Source: an uncultured Collinsella sp.
GTDB taxonomy: Bacteria > Actinomycetota > Coriobacteriia > Coriobacteriales > Coriobacteriaceae
DNA length: 64,000 nucleotides
Assembly: GCA_902497065.1 (NCBI GenBank)
Contig: CABVDH010000001.1
Span: 137,839-201,838, forward strand
Reading direction: 5' to 3'
Notes under the pieces: generated by a model
The model's database searches: none
Told to the model about the DNA's origin: nothing
What the model saw: only the letters and a program-made list of their open reading frames with translations
In this document: positions 9,128-17,444 of the stretch, piece after piece
Layout: every line of letters starts with the position of its first letter
Numbering within the stretch: the stretch's first letter is position 1
Made by a program: the position numbers and the translations under genes

Positions 9128-10333
9128 ATGACCGCCCCCGACGAAAAGACACTCGCCACGCTCACCAAGCTGTTTGAGGAGGAGTTTGGCCCCATCGGCG
9201 ACCGCCAGGTGCTCTACGTGCACGCGCCCGGCCGTTCCGAAATCAGTGGCAACCACACCGATCACGAGGGCGGCCACGTTATCGCCGGCTCGCTCGATGT
9301 CGCCGTCGACGGCATCGCCGTAGCGACCGACACCAACAAGGTCCGCGTTGCCGATGAGGGCTACCCCACCTTTGAGATCACGCTCGATACGCTAGACGTT
9401 CAGGAGTCCGAGAAGGGCACGTCCGCAAGCCTCGTCCGCGGCATGGCCCACGAAATCGCCTCTCTGGGCGTTGAGCCCCAGGGCTTCGACTTTGCCTTCA
9501 CCTGCTCCGTCCCCTCGGGCGGCGGTCTTTCGAGCTCCGCTGCTGTCGAGGCGGCATACGGTCGCGCCATGGAGACGCTCTGGGACGCACCCGCCATCGA
9601 GCCCGTCGCGCTCGCCCAGATGAGCCAGCGCACCGAGAACAACTATTACGGCAAGCCCTGCGGTCTGATGGACCAGGCCGCCGTTTGCTTGGGCGGCCTC
9701 GCCTACATGGACTTTGAGGATCAGGCTCAGCCTAAAACCCAGAAGCTCGAGCTCAACTTTGAGGATCACGGTTATGCGCTCGTGCTCGTTAAGGTCGGTG
9801 CCGACCACGTGGCCGCCACCGATGACTACGCCGCCGTTCCGCGCGAGATGCAGGACGTCGCCGCCGAGTTTGGCAAGGCACGCCTGTGCGAGGTAAACGT
9901 GGCGGACTTTGACGCCAAGCTCCCCGAGCTGCGCGCCAAGCTGGGCGACCGTGCCTGCCTGCGCGCCGTTCACTACTGGTACGAAAACGGCCTGGTCGAC
10001 AAGCGCTGGGCAGCCCTGAACGCCGGCGACATCGACCAGTTCCTGGTCCTGACGCGCGAGTCCGGCGCCAGCTCTGCCATGTACCTGCAGAATGTCGTTG
10101 CCAAGCTGGGCTCCGAGCAGCCTTCCATGTATGCCCTGGCGCTGGCCGAGCACGTGCTCGACGGCCGCGGCGCCGTTCGTATCCACGGTGGCGGCTTTGG
10201 TGGCACCATCCAGGCCTTCGTGCCGCTCGACCTGGTCGACACCTTCATCACCAAGATGAACGGCTGGCTGGGCGAGGGCTCTGCCCGCCACTACGCAATT
10301 TCTGACAAGGGGGCTTACGCGGCATGGCTGTAA
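9128..10333 (+). CDS. galK: Galactokinase
   Basis: A 401-residue GHMP kinase that phosphorylates galactose to galactose-1-phosphate in the Leloir pathway. Motif 1 is GRSEISGNHTDHEGG near residue 36, the phosphate loop is PSGGGLSSSAAVE, the catalytic Asp is in MDQAAV, and motif 3 is IHGGGFGG near the C-terminus. GRSEISGNH differs from the classical GRVNLIGEH and places it in the branch common in Clostridia and Coriobacteriia. The start is ATG at 9128 after AAGGAAAGGA. It overlaps galT by 10 bases and is controlled by the upstream LacI operators. Confidence 0.93.
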   Translation: MTAPDEKTLATLTKLFEEEFGPIGDRQVLYVHAPGRSEISGNHTDHEGGHVIAGSLDVAVDGIAVATDTNKVRVADEGYPTFEITLDTLDVQESEKGTSASLVRGMAHEIASLGVEPQGFDFAFTCSVPSGGGLSSSAAVEAAYGRAMETLWDAPAIEPVALAQMSQRTENNYYGKPCGLMDQAAVCLGGLAYMDFEDQAQPKTQKLELNFEDHGYALVLVKVGADHVAATDDYAAVPREMQDVAAEFGKARLCEVNVADFDAKLPELRAKLGDRACLRAVHYWYENGLVDKRWAALNAGDIDQFLVLTRESGASSAMYLQNVVAKLGSEQPSMYALALAEHVLDGRGAVRIHGGGFGGTIQAFVPLDLVDTFITKMNGWLGEGSARHYAISDKGAYAAWL

Positions 10334-11952
10334 TGACTGACGTGCGCGAGGCCGCGCAGAACCTGATCGAGTACGCTATCCACCGATCGATGATCGGCCA
10401 GGACGATCGCATCTGGGCGTATAACACCATTCTCGAGTGCATCGGTGCTACGGGCCCGGCGCTCGACATGGCCTGGGCGCTCCAGGTCGAAAAACTCTCG
10501 CTCTTGCACCCCGACGCCCTGCCCAACTTTGACCTTGAAGGCACACTTGCCGCGCTTGCCGAGGCGGCTGTTGCCAACGGCGCCGCCGAGGACACGGCAT
10601 CGGGCCGCGACCGCATCGCCATGCGCATCATGGGCGCGCTCATGCCAAGGCCTTCGGTTGTAAACGAGGAGTTCAACGGACGCATGGGCGTCAACGAGCC
10701 CCGCGCCGCGACCGACTGGTTCTACGGCCTGTGCTGCGACGCCGGCTACGTGCGCCGTGCCGCCATCGCGCGCAACATCAAATGGAGCACCCCCACCAAC
10801 TGGGGCGACCTCGAGATTACCATCAACCTGTCAAAGCCCGAAAAGGACCCGCGCGATATTGCCGCGGCCGGCGCCGCCAAAAACACGGGCGAGAAGTATC
10901 CCGCCTGCCAGCTCTGCATCGAAAACGAAGGCTATCCCGGACGCTCCGCTGCAGCCGACGGCGGCGCCCATCCCGCCCGCCAGAATCTGCGCGTTATCCC
11001 CATTAAGCTCGACGGCGAGCGCTGGGGCTTCCAATACAGCCCGTACGCGTACTTTAACGAGCACTGCATTGCCATGAGCTCCGAGCATCGTCCGATGCAC
11101 GTCGACCGCAAGGGCCTGACCTGCCTGCTCGACTTTGTGGACCTGTTCCCGCACTATTTCATTGGCTCCAACGCCGACCTGCCCATCGTGGGCGGCTCGA
11201 TCTTGTCGCACGACCACTTCCAGGGCGGCGCGCACGAGTTCCCCATGATGCATGCCGCCGAGGTCTCGCAGTTTAGCGTGCCCGGTTTTGACCAGGTCAG
11301 CGGTACCGTGCTGCAGTGGCCGCTCTCGGTGCTGCGACTGCGTTCGCACGACCGCGCCCAGCTGCTCGACGCCGCCGAGAAGATTATCCTTGCCTGGCGC
11401 GAGTGGACCGATGAGTCGGTTGGCGTCGTCGCGCACACAGCCGATGGCGTGGCGCACAACACCGTGACGCCCGTCATCCGCCGCGTCGACTCCCGCGGCA
11501 ATGCCGGCGGCGAAATCTACGAGGCCTACCTGGCGCTTCGCTGCAACATCACGACTGACGAGCATCCGCTGGGCGTATTCCACCCGCATGCCGAGTACCA
11601 CCACATTAAGAAGGAGAACATCGGCCTGATCGAGGTCATGGGCCTGGCCATTTTGCCGCCACGCCTGGTTCCCGAGCTCGGCGCCGTCCGCGAGCACCTG
11701 CTGGCCGCCAAGGTCGACGCAAGCTACGACCTTGGCGCCGCACTCGAGGGCGACGACCTTTGCCGCAGCCACGCCGCATGGGCCGAGGATGTCTTTGCAC
11801 GCCGCGCCGATGAACTTACGACCGACAACGCCATCGACATCCTGCACGAAGAGGTCGGCGTGGTGTTTGGCCACGTGCTCGACAACGCCGGCGTCTTTAA
11901 GTGGGACGAGGCAGGACGCGCCGCCCAACAGCGCTTTATCGACTCGCTATAG
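10324..11952 (+). CDS. galT: UDP-glucose--hexose-1-phosphate uridylyltransferase (type 2 GalT)
   Basis: A 542-residue protein of the long GalT family found in Firmicutes and Coriobacteriia. The active-site HDHFQGG motif (His-x-His-x-Gln) is near residue 298, and EYHHIKKENIGLIE lies further on. It exchanges UMP between UDP-glucose and galactose-1-phosphate. The ATG at 10324 lies inside the last codons of galK, about 10 bases after AAGGGGG. An in-frame ATG at 10333 forming TAATG with the galK stop is an alternative start three codons in. No galE is present in the window, so epimerisation of UDP-galactose must be encoded elsewhere. Confidence 0.93.
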   Translation: MAVMTDVREAAQNLIEYAIHRSMIGQDDRIWAYNTILECIGATGPALDMAWALQVEKLSLLHPDALPNFDLEGTLAALAEAAVANGAAEDTASGRDRIAMRIMGALMPRPSVVNEEFNGRMGVNEPRAATDWFYGLCCDAGYVRRAAIARNIKWSTPTNWGDLEITINLSKPEKDPRDIAAAGAAKNTGEKYPACQLCIENEGYPGRSAAADGGAHPARQNLRVIPIKLDGERWGFQYSPYAYFNEHCIAMSSEHRPMHVDRKGLTCLLDFVDLFPHYFIGSNADLPIVGGSILSHDHFQGGAHEFPMMHAAEVSQFSVPGFDQVSGTVLQWPLSVLRLRSHDRAQLLDAAEKIILAWREWTDESVGVVAHTADGVAHNTVTPVIRRVDSRGNAGGEIYEAYLALRCNITTDEHPLGVFHPHAEYHHIKKENIGLIEVMGLAILPPRLVPELGAVREHLLAAKVDASYDLGAALEGDDLCRSHAAWAEDVFARRADELTTDNAIDILHEEVGVVFGHVLDNAGVFKWDEAGRAAQQRFIDSL

Positions 11953-11998
11953 CATGCGAGCTCGAACGCACGCACTCAACAAATAGCGTCTACACGAC

Positions 11999-12039
11999 AA
12001 CGGCGCCCGCCGGCAACATCACCGACGGGCGCCGTTTTT
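11999..12039 (+). terminator. Terminator of galKT
   Basis: An 11-bp stem AACGGCGCCCG (11999-12009) pairs with 12026-12036, followed by a T-run, 47 bases after the galT stop. Confidence 0.85.
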
Positions 12040-12043
12040 GAGT

Positions 12044-12253
12044 GTAGTCATTGGGGTCATTCTTAAGGGGCGTTCTTAAACGACTAGTCATTAAAGAGCG
12101 TCCCCAATGACTACTTGCGACCAAGGCAACGCCGGTGTCTTGGCAACGACAGCGAAAACGCCCCTAAGCGAGCAAGGTGACGTGAAAGAGGAGGGCATTG
12201 ACCTTTTGGTCATGCCCGACGATTGAACGTCAGATTGCCGCTTAGGGGCGTTT
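12044..12253. repeat. Two adjacent inverted-repeat elements
   Basis: The first unit has perfect 13-bp arms at 12044-12056 (GTAGTCATTGGGG) and 12102-12114. The second has perfect 15-bp arms at 12156-12170 and 12239-12253, enclosing an internal hairpin at 12193-12217 (GGGCAT...ATGCCC). No gene lies here. The sequence GTCCCCAATGACT also occurs alone at 16728-16740, so this is a dispersed element rather than an operon-specific signal. Confidence 0.65.
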
Positions 12254-12266
12254 GCAGCGTCGCGCC

Positions 12267-12294
12267 GTTACGCGGTTTGGTAAAACCGCGTAAC
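12267..12294. terminator. Hairpin at the 3' end of lacC copy 1
   Basis: A perfect 12-bp stem, 12267-12278 with 12283-12294, lies directly after the lacC stop on the minus strand. There is no U-tract, so it may be an mRNA 3'-end stabiliser rather than a classical terminator. Confidence 0.5.
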
Positions 12295-12295
12295 C

Positions 12296-13231
12296 CTACA
12301 GTTCAGTCACGACAACGCTGTTGTAGACCTCGTCCCAGCGGTCCATGACCAGGTGGCCGGTCTTGGGATCCATGGCGTTGAGCTTGCCGCAGGTATTGGC
12401 GGTCTTGAGCACCGTGACGTCGTCGGCACCAGCAGCAATGGCATGCGCAAAGCCGGCGATGGTCGAGTCGCCGGAACCCGTCGCGTTCACAGCCGCAATC
12501 GCGGGCGTCTTGGCGCGGAATGCGCGACCCTCATGGAAGCCCACCGAACCGGCAGCGCCCATCGAAACGACAACCCAGGGAATACCGGCAAAGCGGCCAT
12601 CGGCGGCGAGCGCCTCGCGCAGGGCATCGACATCATCAGTCGTAAAGGACGTACCCAGCAGGCCGTTGATCTCGGTCAGGTTGGGCTTTACGAGCTCAGG
12701 CTTAGCGTCGGACTCCAGCGCGGCCTCCAGCGATGCACCCGAGGTGTCGAGCAGCACCTTGGCGCCCGCCTCCTCGGCGATCTTGACGAGCTCGGCATAG
12801 TAGCCGGCATCGACACCACGCGGCAGCGAGCCCGAAAGCGTCACAACGTCCGCCTTCGCTGCAAGCTCGGCAAACTTGGCCGTAAAGGCCTCGAGCTCGG
12901 CCGGGGCGATCTGCGGGCCGCTCTCCAAAAGCTCGGTCTGATTACCCTCGTGCAGAATATTCAGGCAAATGCGCGTCTCACCGGCGATGGGCACAAAGTC
13001 GTTCTTGACGCCGTCGGCATCCATAAGCTCGGCCATATAGGCACCCATGTGGCCGCCGAGCAGACCGGTCGCGAGCACATCGTCGCCCAACTGCAGCAGC
13101 ACGCGGCTCACGTTGAGGCCCTTACCGCCAGCGGTCTTTTCGGGCGTCACACGGTTAACATCGTCGATGATCAGCTTGTCGAGCTGATAGCGCGTATCAA
13201 TCGACGGGTTCATGGTAACGGTCAGAATCAT
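12296..13231 (-). CDS. lacC: Tagatose-6-phosphate kinase, copy 1 (PfkB family)
   Basis: A 311-residue PfkB-family sugar kinase. The N-terminus MILTVTMNPSIDTRYQ and the glycine motif TAGGKGLNVSRVL are typical of LacC and 1-phosphofructokinase; the C-terminal NATGSGDSTIAGFAHAI holds the catalytic Asp and anion hole. Its place in a lacA-lacB-lacX-lacC operon points to phosphorylation of tagatose-6-phosphate to tagatose-1,6-bisphosphate. The start is ATG at 13231; upstream in-frame sequence belongs to the intergenic gap and the lacX end. A second copy of near-identical sequence is at 37715-38650. A role as 1-phosphofructokinase is less likely, since no fructose PTS is nearby. Confidence 0.87.
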   Translation of the reverse strand: MILTVTMNPSIDTRYQLDKLIIDDVNRVTPEKTAGGKGLNVSRVLLQLGDDVLATGLLGGHMGAYMAELMDADGVKNDFVPIAGETRICLNILHEGNQTELLESGPQIAPAELEAFTAKFAELAAKADVVTLSGSLPRGVDAGYYAELVKIAEEAGAKVLLDTSGASLEAALESDAKPELVKPNLTEINGLLGTSFTTDDVDALREALAADGRFAGIPWVVVSMGAAGSVGFHEGRAFRAKTPAIAAVNATGSGDSTIAGFAHAIAAGADDVTVLKTANTCGKLNAMDPKTGHLVMDRWDEVYNSVVVTEL

Positions 13232-13286
13232 ATTGAACTCCTGTTCCGGGGCACGGCACGCGCGGCCCCAAACATACGATAACTCG

Positions 13287-14168
13287 TTAAAGGATCTCGA
13301 TCTCAAAGCCGCAAGTGACGGTCTCTCCCGGCTTGGCCACCAGGCAGCCACGCTTGTGCTCCAGAATATCGTCCTCGTCGGAGCAGGTGGACAGACCACC
13401 CCACGGTTCAACAGCCACAAAGTCACCCTCGGGCTTGCTCCACACAATCAGGTACGGCATATCGGGGAACGTCAGGCGCACGCCCTTGTCCTCGGTCTTC
13501 TTGGTCAGCGTAACCACGCGGCTCTCGAGCACGTCAAAGATGGTCTCCGCGAAGTCAAAGAGTTCGTGGGTAAGCGGCAGGTTCTGGCCAATCATGGGGT
13601 TCTTGCTGCGACACTCAACATCAATCAGGCCCGTCGAGGGAACGGCAGTGCAGAGCTCGGCGGCCTCGCGCTGCTCAAAACGGAGCTCGTAGTCGTCATA
13701 GGATTCGCCCTCGTCAAGTGGGCACTTAAAGCCGGGGTGACCGCCCACAAAGAACGGCATGTCCTCGGTGCCCTCATTGGTCACCTCGTACGATACGGCC
13801 ACCTTTTCCGAATCGATCGTGTAACGAGCAACGATTTTAAACGGATACGGGTACTGCTCGAGCAACTCGGCATGGTCGGCAGAGCTTAGGCTCAGCGCGA
13901 CCATGTTGTCGCTCTGCTCCTCGAGCTTCCACTCCTGTTTGCGAGCAAAGCCGTGACGGGCAAGCTTGACCTCGCGGCCGCCCATGGTCATTGCGTGACC
14001 GTCTCGAAGGCCGCCGCAGATCGGGAAACAAATGGGCGCCTGGCCCGACCACACCGCCGGGTCGCCCTGCCACAGGTACTCACGGCCGTTGGCCGCAATA
14101 GAAGTGAACGATCCGCCAGCCGTGCTCAGTGCTACGCGGATAGAACCGTTATCAAGAACAAACTCCAT
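13287..14168 (-). CDS. lacX: Aldose 1-epimerase-like protein, LacX type, copy 1
   Basis: A 293-residue galactose-mutarotase-fold protein of the LacX group, seen in lactococcal lac operons. Recognisable parts are GGREVKLARHGFARKQEW, GGHPGFKCPLD and LIVWSKPEGDFVAVEPW. It probably interconverts anomers of galactose or its 6-phosphate, though the exact substrate of LacX proteins is not settled. GGGAAGG lies 6 bases before the ATG at 14168. It lies between lacB and lacC in the operon. The paralogue at 38710-39591 has exactly the same length, so the lacX-lacC pair was duplicated as a unit. Confidence 0.85.
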   Translation of the reverse strand: MEFVLDNGSIRVALSTAGGSFTSIAANGREYLWQGDPAVWSGQAPICFPICGGLRDGHAMTMGGREVKLARHGFARKQEWKLEEQSDNMVALSLSSADHAELLEQYPYPFKIVARYTIDSEKVAVSYEVTNEGTEDMPFFVGGHPGFKCPLDEGESYDDYELRFEQREAAELCTAVPSTGLIDVECRSKNPMIGQNLPLTHELFDFAETIFDVLESRVVTLTKKTEDKGVRLTFPDMPYLIVWSKPEGDFVAVEPWGGLSTCSDEDDILEHKRGCLVAKPGETVTCGFEIEIL

Positions 14169-14287
14169 AGGAGCCTTCCCTTTCTTACGACAGCCCGCCA
14201 AGTCAATAGGGCTGATAGAAAACCGGCTCGCGCCCCCTCACAGAAACGCGAGCCGTCAACGGACTAGTTAATTACGCCGGATACCCG

Positions 14288-14812
14288 CTAGTCGTGGTAC
14301 TCGCCGCGGTCCCACTTCTCGAGGAACTCGTCAAAGAAGTGCGGGTCAGCCTGAGCCTCGGCGTCGGCCTTATTGCAGGCATCGATCTTGGCGATCAGGG
14401 CATCGTGCTCGGAAGTCTTCTCGTAGGGCTCCTCCAAGAAGGCAAGCATGATATCGGCCATCAGGAACTCGCCGGTGATCTTGCCACCAAAGCCCACGAT
14501 GTTGGCGTTGAGCTCACGACGGGCATACAGGGCAGAGGTCATGTCGCGGACCAGGGCGCAACGGGCGCCGGGGACCTTGTTGACGGCGTTGGTGATGCCG
14601 ATGCCGGTGCCGCACAGGGCCACGCCAAAGTCAGCCTTGCCGCTGGCAACAGCCTCGCCCACGGCCTTACCGTAGATGGGATAGTGCGTACGGGTGTGGC
14701 TGTAGGTGCCGCAGTCGAGCACCTTGTAGCCAGCCTGCTCCAGGCGGTCGGCCAGATAGATCTTCTCGTCCGTAACGATATGGTCGCAACCGATTGCGAT
14801 GGTCTTCTTCAT
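14288..14812 (-). CDS. lacB: Galactose-6-phosphate isomerase subunit LacB
   Basis: A 174-residue RpiB-fold protein, close to the 171 residues of known LacB. MKKTIAIGCDHIVTDEK begins the phosphate-binding region, and ALCGTGIGITNAVNKVPG is the conserved active-site loop. LacA and LacB together isomerise galactose-6-phosphate to tagatose-6-phosphate. It starts at ATG 14812, 63 bases downstream of lacA, and is followed 119 bases later by lacX. No other role is likely given the lacA partner. Confidence 0.92.
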   Translation of the reverse strand: MKKTIAIGCDHIVTDEKIYLADRLEQAGYKVLDCGTYSHTRTHYPIYGKAVGEAVASGKADFGVALCGTGIGITNAVNKVPGARCALVRDMTSALYARRELNANIVGFGGKITGEFLMADIMLAFLEEPYEKTSEHDALIAKIDACNKADAEAQADPHFFDEFLEKWDRGEYHD

Positions 14813-14875
14813 CAGAACGTCCTTTCGTCTGAATTCACAAGTTGAGGTAGAAGTTCGAGTTCTCGGTGGCTCTCG

Positions 14876-15304
14876 TTAGGCCATCTTGTTGAGCATGTCG
14901 ACACGGATCTGGTGACGGCCGCCGGCGTACTGGGCGCGCAGGAACTCGCGGGCGATCTTCTTGGCGACCTCGGTGCCCACAACGCCCGGGCCCATGGTGA
15001 CCATGCGCGAGCCGTTGTGCTCGCGGGTCATGTAGGCGGAACGCTCGTCGGAAATGTTGGCGACGACCATGCCCTTTATCTTGACGGCGGCCATATAGGA
15101 GCCGACGCCGTACTTATCGAATGCGAAGCCCTGGGAATCCTTGTGCTCCAGCAGGTCCTTGGCAACGGCGGTCGCGGAATCGACAAAGTCCGCGGCAGGG
15201 GTCTCGGAATAGTCGACGACCTCGTGACCGTCGGCGATGAGCATCTCCTTGATGGACTCCTTCATCGACATACCGTCGGCATCGGAAGCGATTACAACCC
15301 TCAT
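14876..15304 (-). CDS. lacA: Galactose-6-phosphate isomerase subunit LacA
   Basis: A 142-residue RpiB-fold protein matching the length of LacA. It starts MRVVIASDADGMSMKESIK and carries the C-terminal FLRAQYAGGRHQIRVDMLNK found in LacA. It is the catalytic partner of LacB and first gene of a lacA-lacB-lacX-lacC operon. The ATG at 15304 is preceded by AAGGAGGATGTC. The promoter region carries TGTTC/GAACA palindromes suited to a DeoR-type LacR, and an ACCGTTCACGG box. Confidence 0.9.
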   Translation of the reverse strand: MRVVIASDADGMSMKESIKEMLIADGHEVVDYSETPAADFVDSATAVAKDLLEHKDSQGFAFDKYGVGSYMAAVKIKGMVVANISDERSAYMTREHNGSRMVTMGPGVVGTEVAKKIAREFLRAQYAGGRHQIRVDMLNKMA

Positions 15305-15544
15305 GACATCCTCCTTGAGAGATACGCAGGTGCGTAGTTTCTGTTTGGAAGTGTTGAATCGCGTTCAGGTCCGGGCATCTGAATGTGCGGTTCTTCACTG
15401 TTCGTGTTTATTTGAACACATTCGAACATCAACTGCAAGACTTATTTGTTTATCTTTGTTCTTTTTTGAACAAATACCGTTCACGGATGATTGCTGACCG
15501 TTTGAGCCCGGCGCGGACGTAGCGACCGCGTATTCAACAAACAA
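15305..15544. promoter_or_regulatory. lacA promoter region with candidate LacR and ACCGTTCACGG sites
   Basis: A palindromic pair TGTTCG...CGAACA (15399-15404 and 15423-15428) encloses a GTGTT...AACAC palindrome. A second perfect palindrome, TTTGTTC-T6-GAACAAA, is at 15455-15474. The box ACCGTTCACGG is at 15476-15486. Similar GAACA-containing sites precede lacF and the DeoR gene at 34483. Confidence 0.6.
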
Positions 15545-15577
15545 AAGGGCGGACGAGAACGTGTCTCGGCCGCCCTT
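15545..15577 (-). terminator. Terminator of the 15612-16634 gene
   Basis: AAGGGCGG (15545-15552) pairs with CCGCCCTT (15570-15577), with an inner CGAGA/TCTCG stem. The minus-strand transcript continues into TTTGTTTGTT. Confidence 0.8.
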
Positions 15578-15611
15578 CTTACGGTTAATCTTCCAAAGAA
15601 CGCTTTGCCGC

Positions 15612-16634
15612 CTACTCAGACTGCCTGCCCTTCTTGGCATGCTTGGACGGAGCACTCAGAAAGCGGCCCGTCAAATAGTTCGCGGGACCGGAGATATCAA
15701 TCCCCAGCAGGGTGTGCCCCAGCCACAGGAACGCCACGAGCACCAGCAGCGGGATAACGCACGAAGTCACGATCATCACGATGACGCCTTCAATCAGATC
15801 GGTCACCTGCCGCACGATCTCATCGGTCATCTGCTTGGCGCCGCTGGTCACCGACGTAACAAGACTCGATGCCCCATCAGTCAACTGCTCGAGCACGTTT
15901 TTGGACTCCGTGGCCTCGGATTTTTTCTTGTTCGATTTTGAGCTGGTCTCGGCTGACTTGTCCGTAGTGTCGGCCGCGTCCGCAGCCTTTTGCTCAGCTT
16001 GCTCAATACTTACGCGATACGTTTCATCGACCTTCTGCGACACCCATACGCTCGCGGGCACAAGCGCCATACCGATCACGGCAACCACTAGCACGCGCGT
16101 CGCCACACGGCGCAGGACAGCGCTCGTGCTCCAGCGCCCGTGAATGCCGAGCGACACCGCAAAGAGCACCAACGAAAACGGGATTAAGATGCCCAAGCCA
16201 ACCGACCACAAAATCGTGAGCAAATATTTCTCCAGGTATAGCACGGCAAGCACGATACCAAGGTTGCCTGAAAGCTGCGCGAGCTGTTCGGCAACCGGCG
16301 TTCCCGTATCACCAGGTAGCGCGGTAATGCCCGCAGATAGCGCCACGCACGAGGTCGTGAGCGCCAGTACGTTACCCTTCTTTTGATCGATGACCTCGAT
16401 GGTGGAGTCCCAAGTTTTGGTATCGGCGAAATGCGGACGAGCTACAAAGCCCGACAGCAGCGCCAGTACCACGAGCGCAACGATAAAGCCAATCTGCAGT
16501 TTTTTGTTTGCGCACACGACATCGGACAGACTGGGCTGCAGCTCGGTTACCGTCGTGTGCTCGGTTATCTGGACAGGACGCCCATGAGCCATCTCGTGCG
16601 CGTCTCTTTTTTGTATTGACCCGTTATCCGGCAT
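15612..16634 (-). CDS. Hypothetical multi-pass membrane protein
   Basis: A 340-residue protein of unrecognised family. Hydrophobic helices lie at about residues 46-65, 88-107, 123-140, 143-165, 176-197 and 283-313. Between the fifth and sixth is a polar Lys/Ser/Ala-rich segment (about 205-260) likely to be a soluble stalk or coiled coil. GGAGG lies 7 bases before the ATG at 16634. It stands alone between lacA and lacF and has its own terminator. Nothing in it suggests a sugar-transport role, and no enzyme motif was found. Confidence 0.75.
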   Translation of the reverse strand: MPDNGSIQKRDAHEMAHGRPVQITEHTTVTELQPSLSDVVCANKKLQIGFIVALVVLALLSGFVARPHFADTKTWDSTIEVIDQKKGNVLALTTSCVALSAGITALPGDTGTPVAEQLAQLSGNLGIVLAVLYLEKYLLTILWSVGLGILIPFSLVLFAVSLGIHGRWSTSAVLRRVATRVLVVAVIGMALVPASVWVSQKVDETYRVSIEQAEQKAADAADTTDKSAETSSKSNKKKSEATESKNVLEQLTDGASSLVTSVTSGAKQMTDEIVRQVTDLIEGVIVMIVTSCVIPLLVLVAFLWLGHTLLGIDISGPANYLTGRFLSAPSKHAKKGRQSE

Positions 16635-16751
16635 TTGGATACCTCCTCAGTCCGGGGCTTAATGCGAAAGGAAGTATACCCACCGAGCAAAAAACGAACG
16701 GGAAGACGAACAGAGCGCACCAAGACTGTCCCCAATGACTATCTCCGGATG

Positions 16752-16818
16752 AGTTGCGGTGGAATAGGGATTGTTTTGCGCCCGTCGGCCCCTATTCAGT
16801 CCCTATTTCACCGCAACT
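16752..16818. repeat. Inverted repeat, AGTTGCGGTGAAATAGGGA family (copy 1)
   Basis: Arms 16752-16770 and 16800-16818 are reverse complements with one mismatch over 19 bp. A GTCCCCAATGACT sequence lies just upstream at 16728-16740. The same arm sequence recurs at 62765-62833 and once at 63903-63922. Confidence 0.75.
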
Positions 16819-16831
16819 TGGAGGAGAACAG

Positions 16832-16864
16832 AAAAGCCCTGCCGCGGGTAGCGGCAGAGCTTTT
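16832..16864 (-). terminator. Terminator of lacF
   Basis: CTGCCGC (16839-16845) pairs with GCGGCAG (16851-16857), flanked by AAAAGC and GCTTTT, just after the lacF stop on the minus strand. Confidence 0.8.
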
Positions 16865-16891
16865 GGAAGGGGACTTGGTTGTAAGGACTCG

Positions 16892-17230
16892 TTAGGCGAG
16901 CTTGGCCTCGAGCGCAGCGATGCGCTTGTAGGCGTCGATGGTAAAGCGGGTCTGCTTCTCCAGAATCATGGTGGTCATGAGAGTGTCCTGAGCGTGAGCC
17001 ATGATGAAGGTCATCTCCATCTCGCCACCGCCGGCCTCCTGCGAAAGCAGCTTGGTCTGCGTGTCGTGGGCACCGATGAGCGCATCGCTGGCATCCTTGT
17101 GCAGCTGCTCGGCCTTCTCAAAGTCACCCTCGCGAGCAGCATCGAGCGCTGCAAGCAGATCGGTCTGGGCGTCACCTGCGTATGCGACGATCTCGAATCC
17201 AACCATCGAGATTTCTTCTTTGGTTGCCAT
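16892..17230 (-). CDS. lacF: PTS lactose/cellobiose-family EIIA component
   Basis: A 112-residue all-helical EIIA. The phosphoacceptor is the His at about residue 79 in MAHAQDTLMT, matching the conserved HAQD motif; the second His seen at HAQDH in some LacF proteins is Thr here. It passes phosphate from HPr to EIIB. It is the only lactose-family EIIA in the window, while three fused EIICB proteins (LacE1-3) lack their own EIIA, so it probably serves all three. It is a single-gene unit; its promoter has a CATTCAAACA...GAACA site shared with the DeoR gene at 34483. Confidence 0.92.
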   Translation of the reverse strand: MATKEEISMVGFEIVAYAGDAQTDLLAALDAAREGDFEKAEQLHKDASDALIGAHDTQTKLLSQEAGGGEMEMTFIMAHAQDTLMTTMILEKQTRFTIDAYKRIAALEAKLA

Positions 17231-17444
17231 ATTGCGTTCCTTTCAAATATGAACCAATGGAGAGCATCGCGTCCGGGCATACGCGCTGCGTTCTGTATGG
17301 CAGAAACAATAACATTCAAACAAAAAAGAACAGCGCAAAACGTAATTTCGAGCTATGAACGGTCACTTTTCGCCCGTGAACGGTTTTTAAACCAATCTGA
17401 ACAATATCGAACACAATTAGCGGCAACCCAAACAGACCCGCGCT
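17231..17444. promoter_or_regulatory. lacF promoter region
   Basis: Reading toward lacF on the minus strand, the region holds CCGTGAACGGT (17374-17384, the ACCGTTCACGG box inverted), a partial copy at 17355-17363, and CATTCAAACA...GAACA at 17313-17332, the candidate LacR site. Two further GAACA words lie near 17399-17415. Confidence 0.55.
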
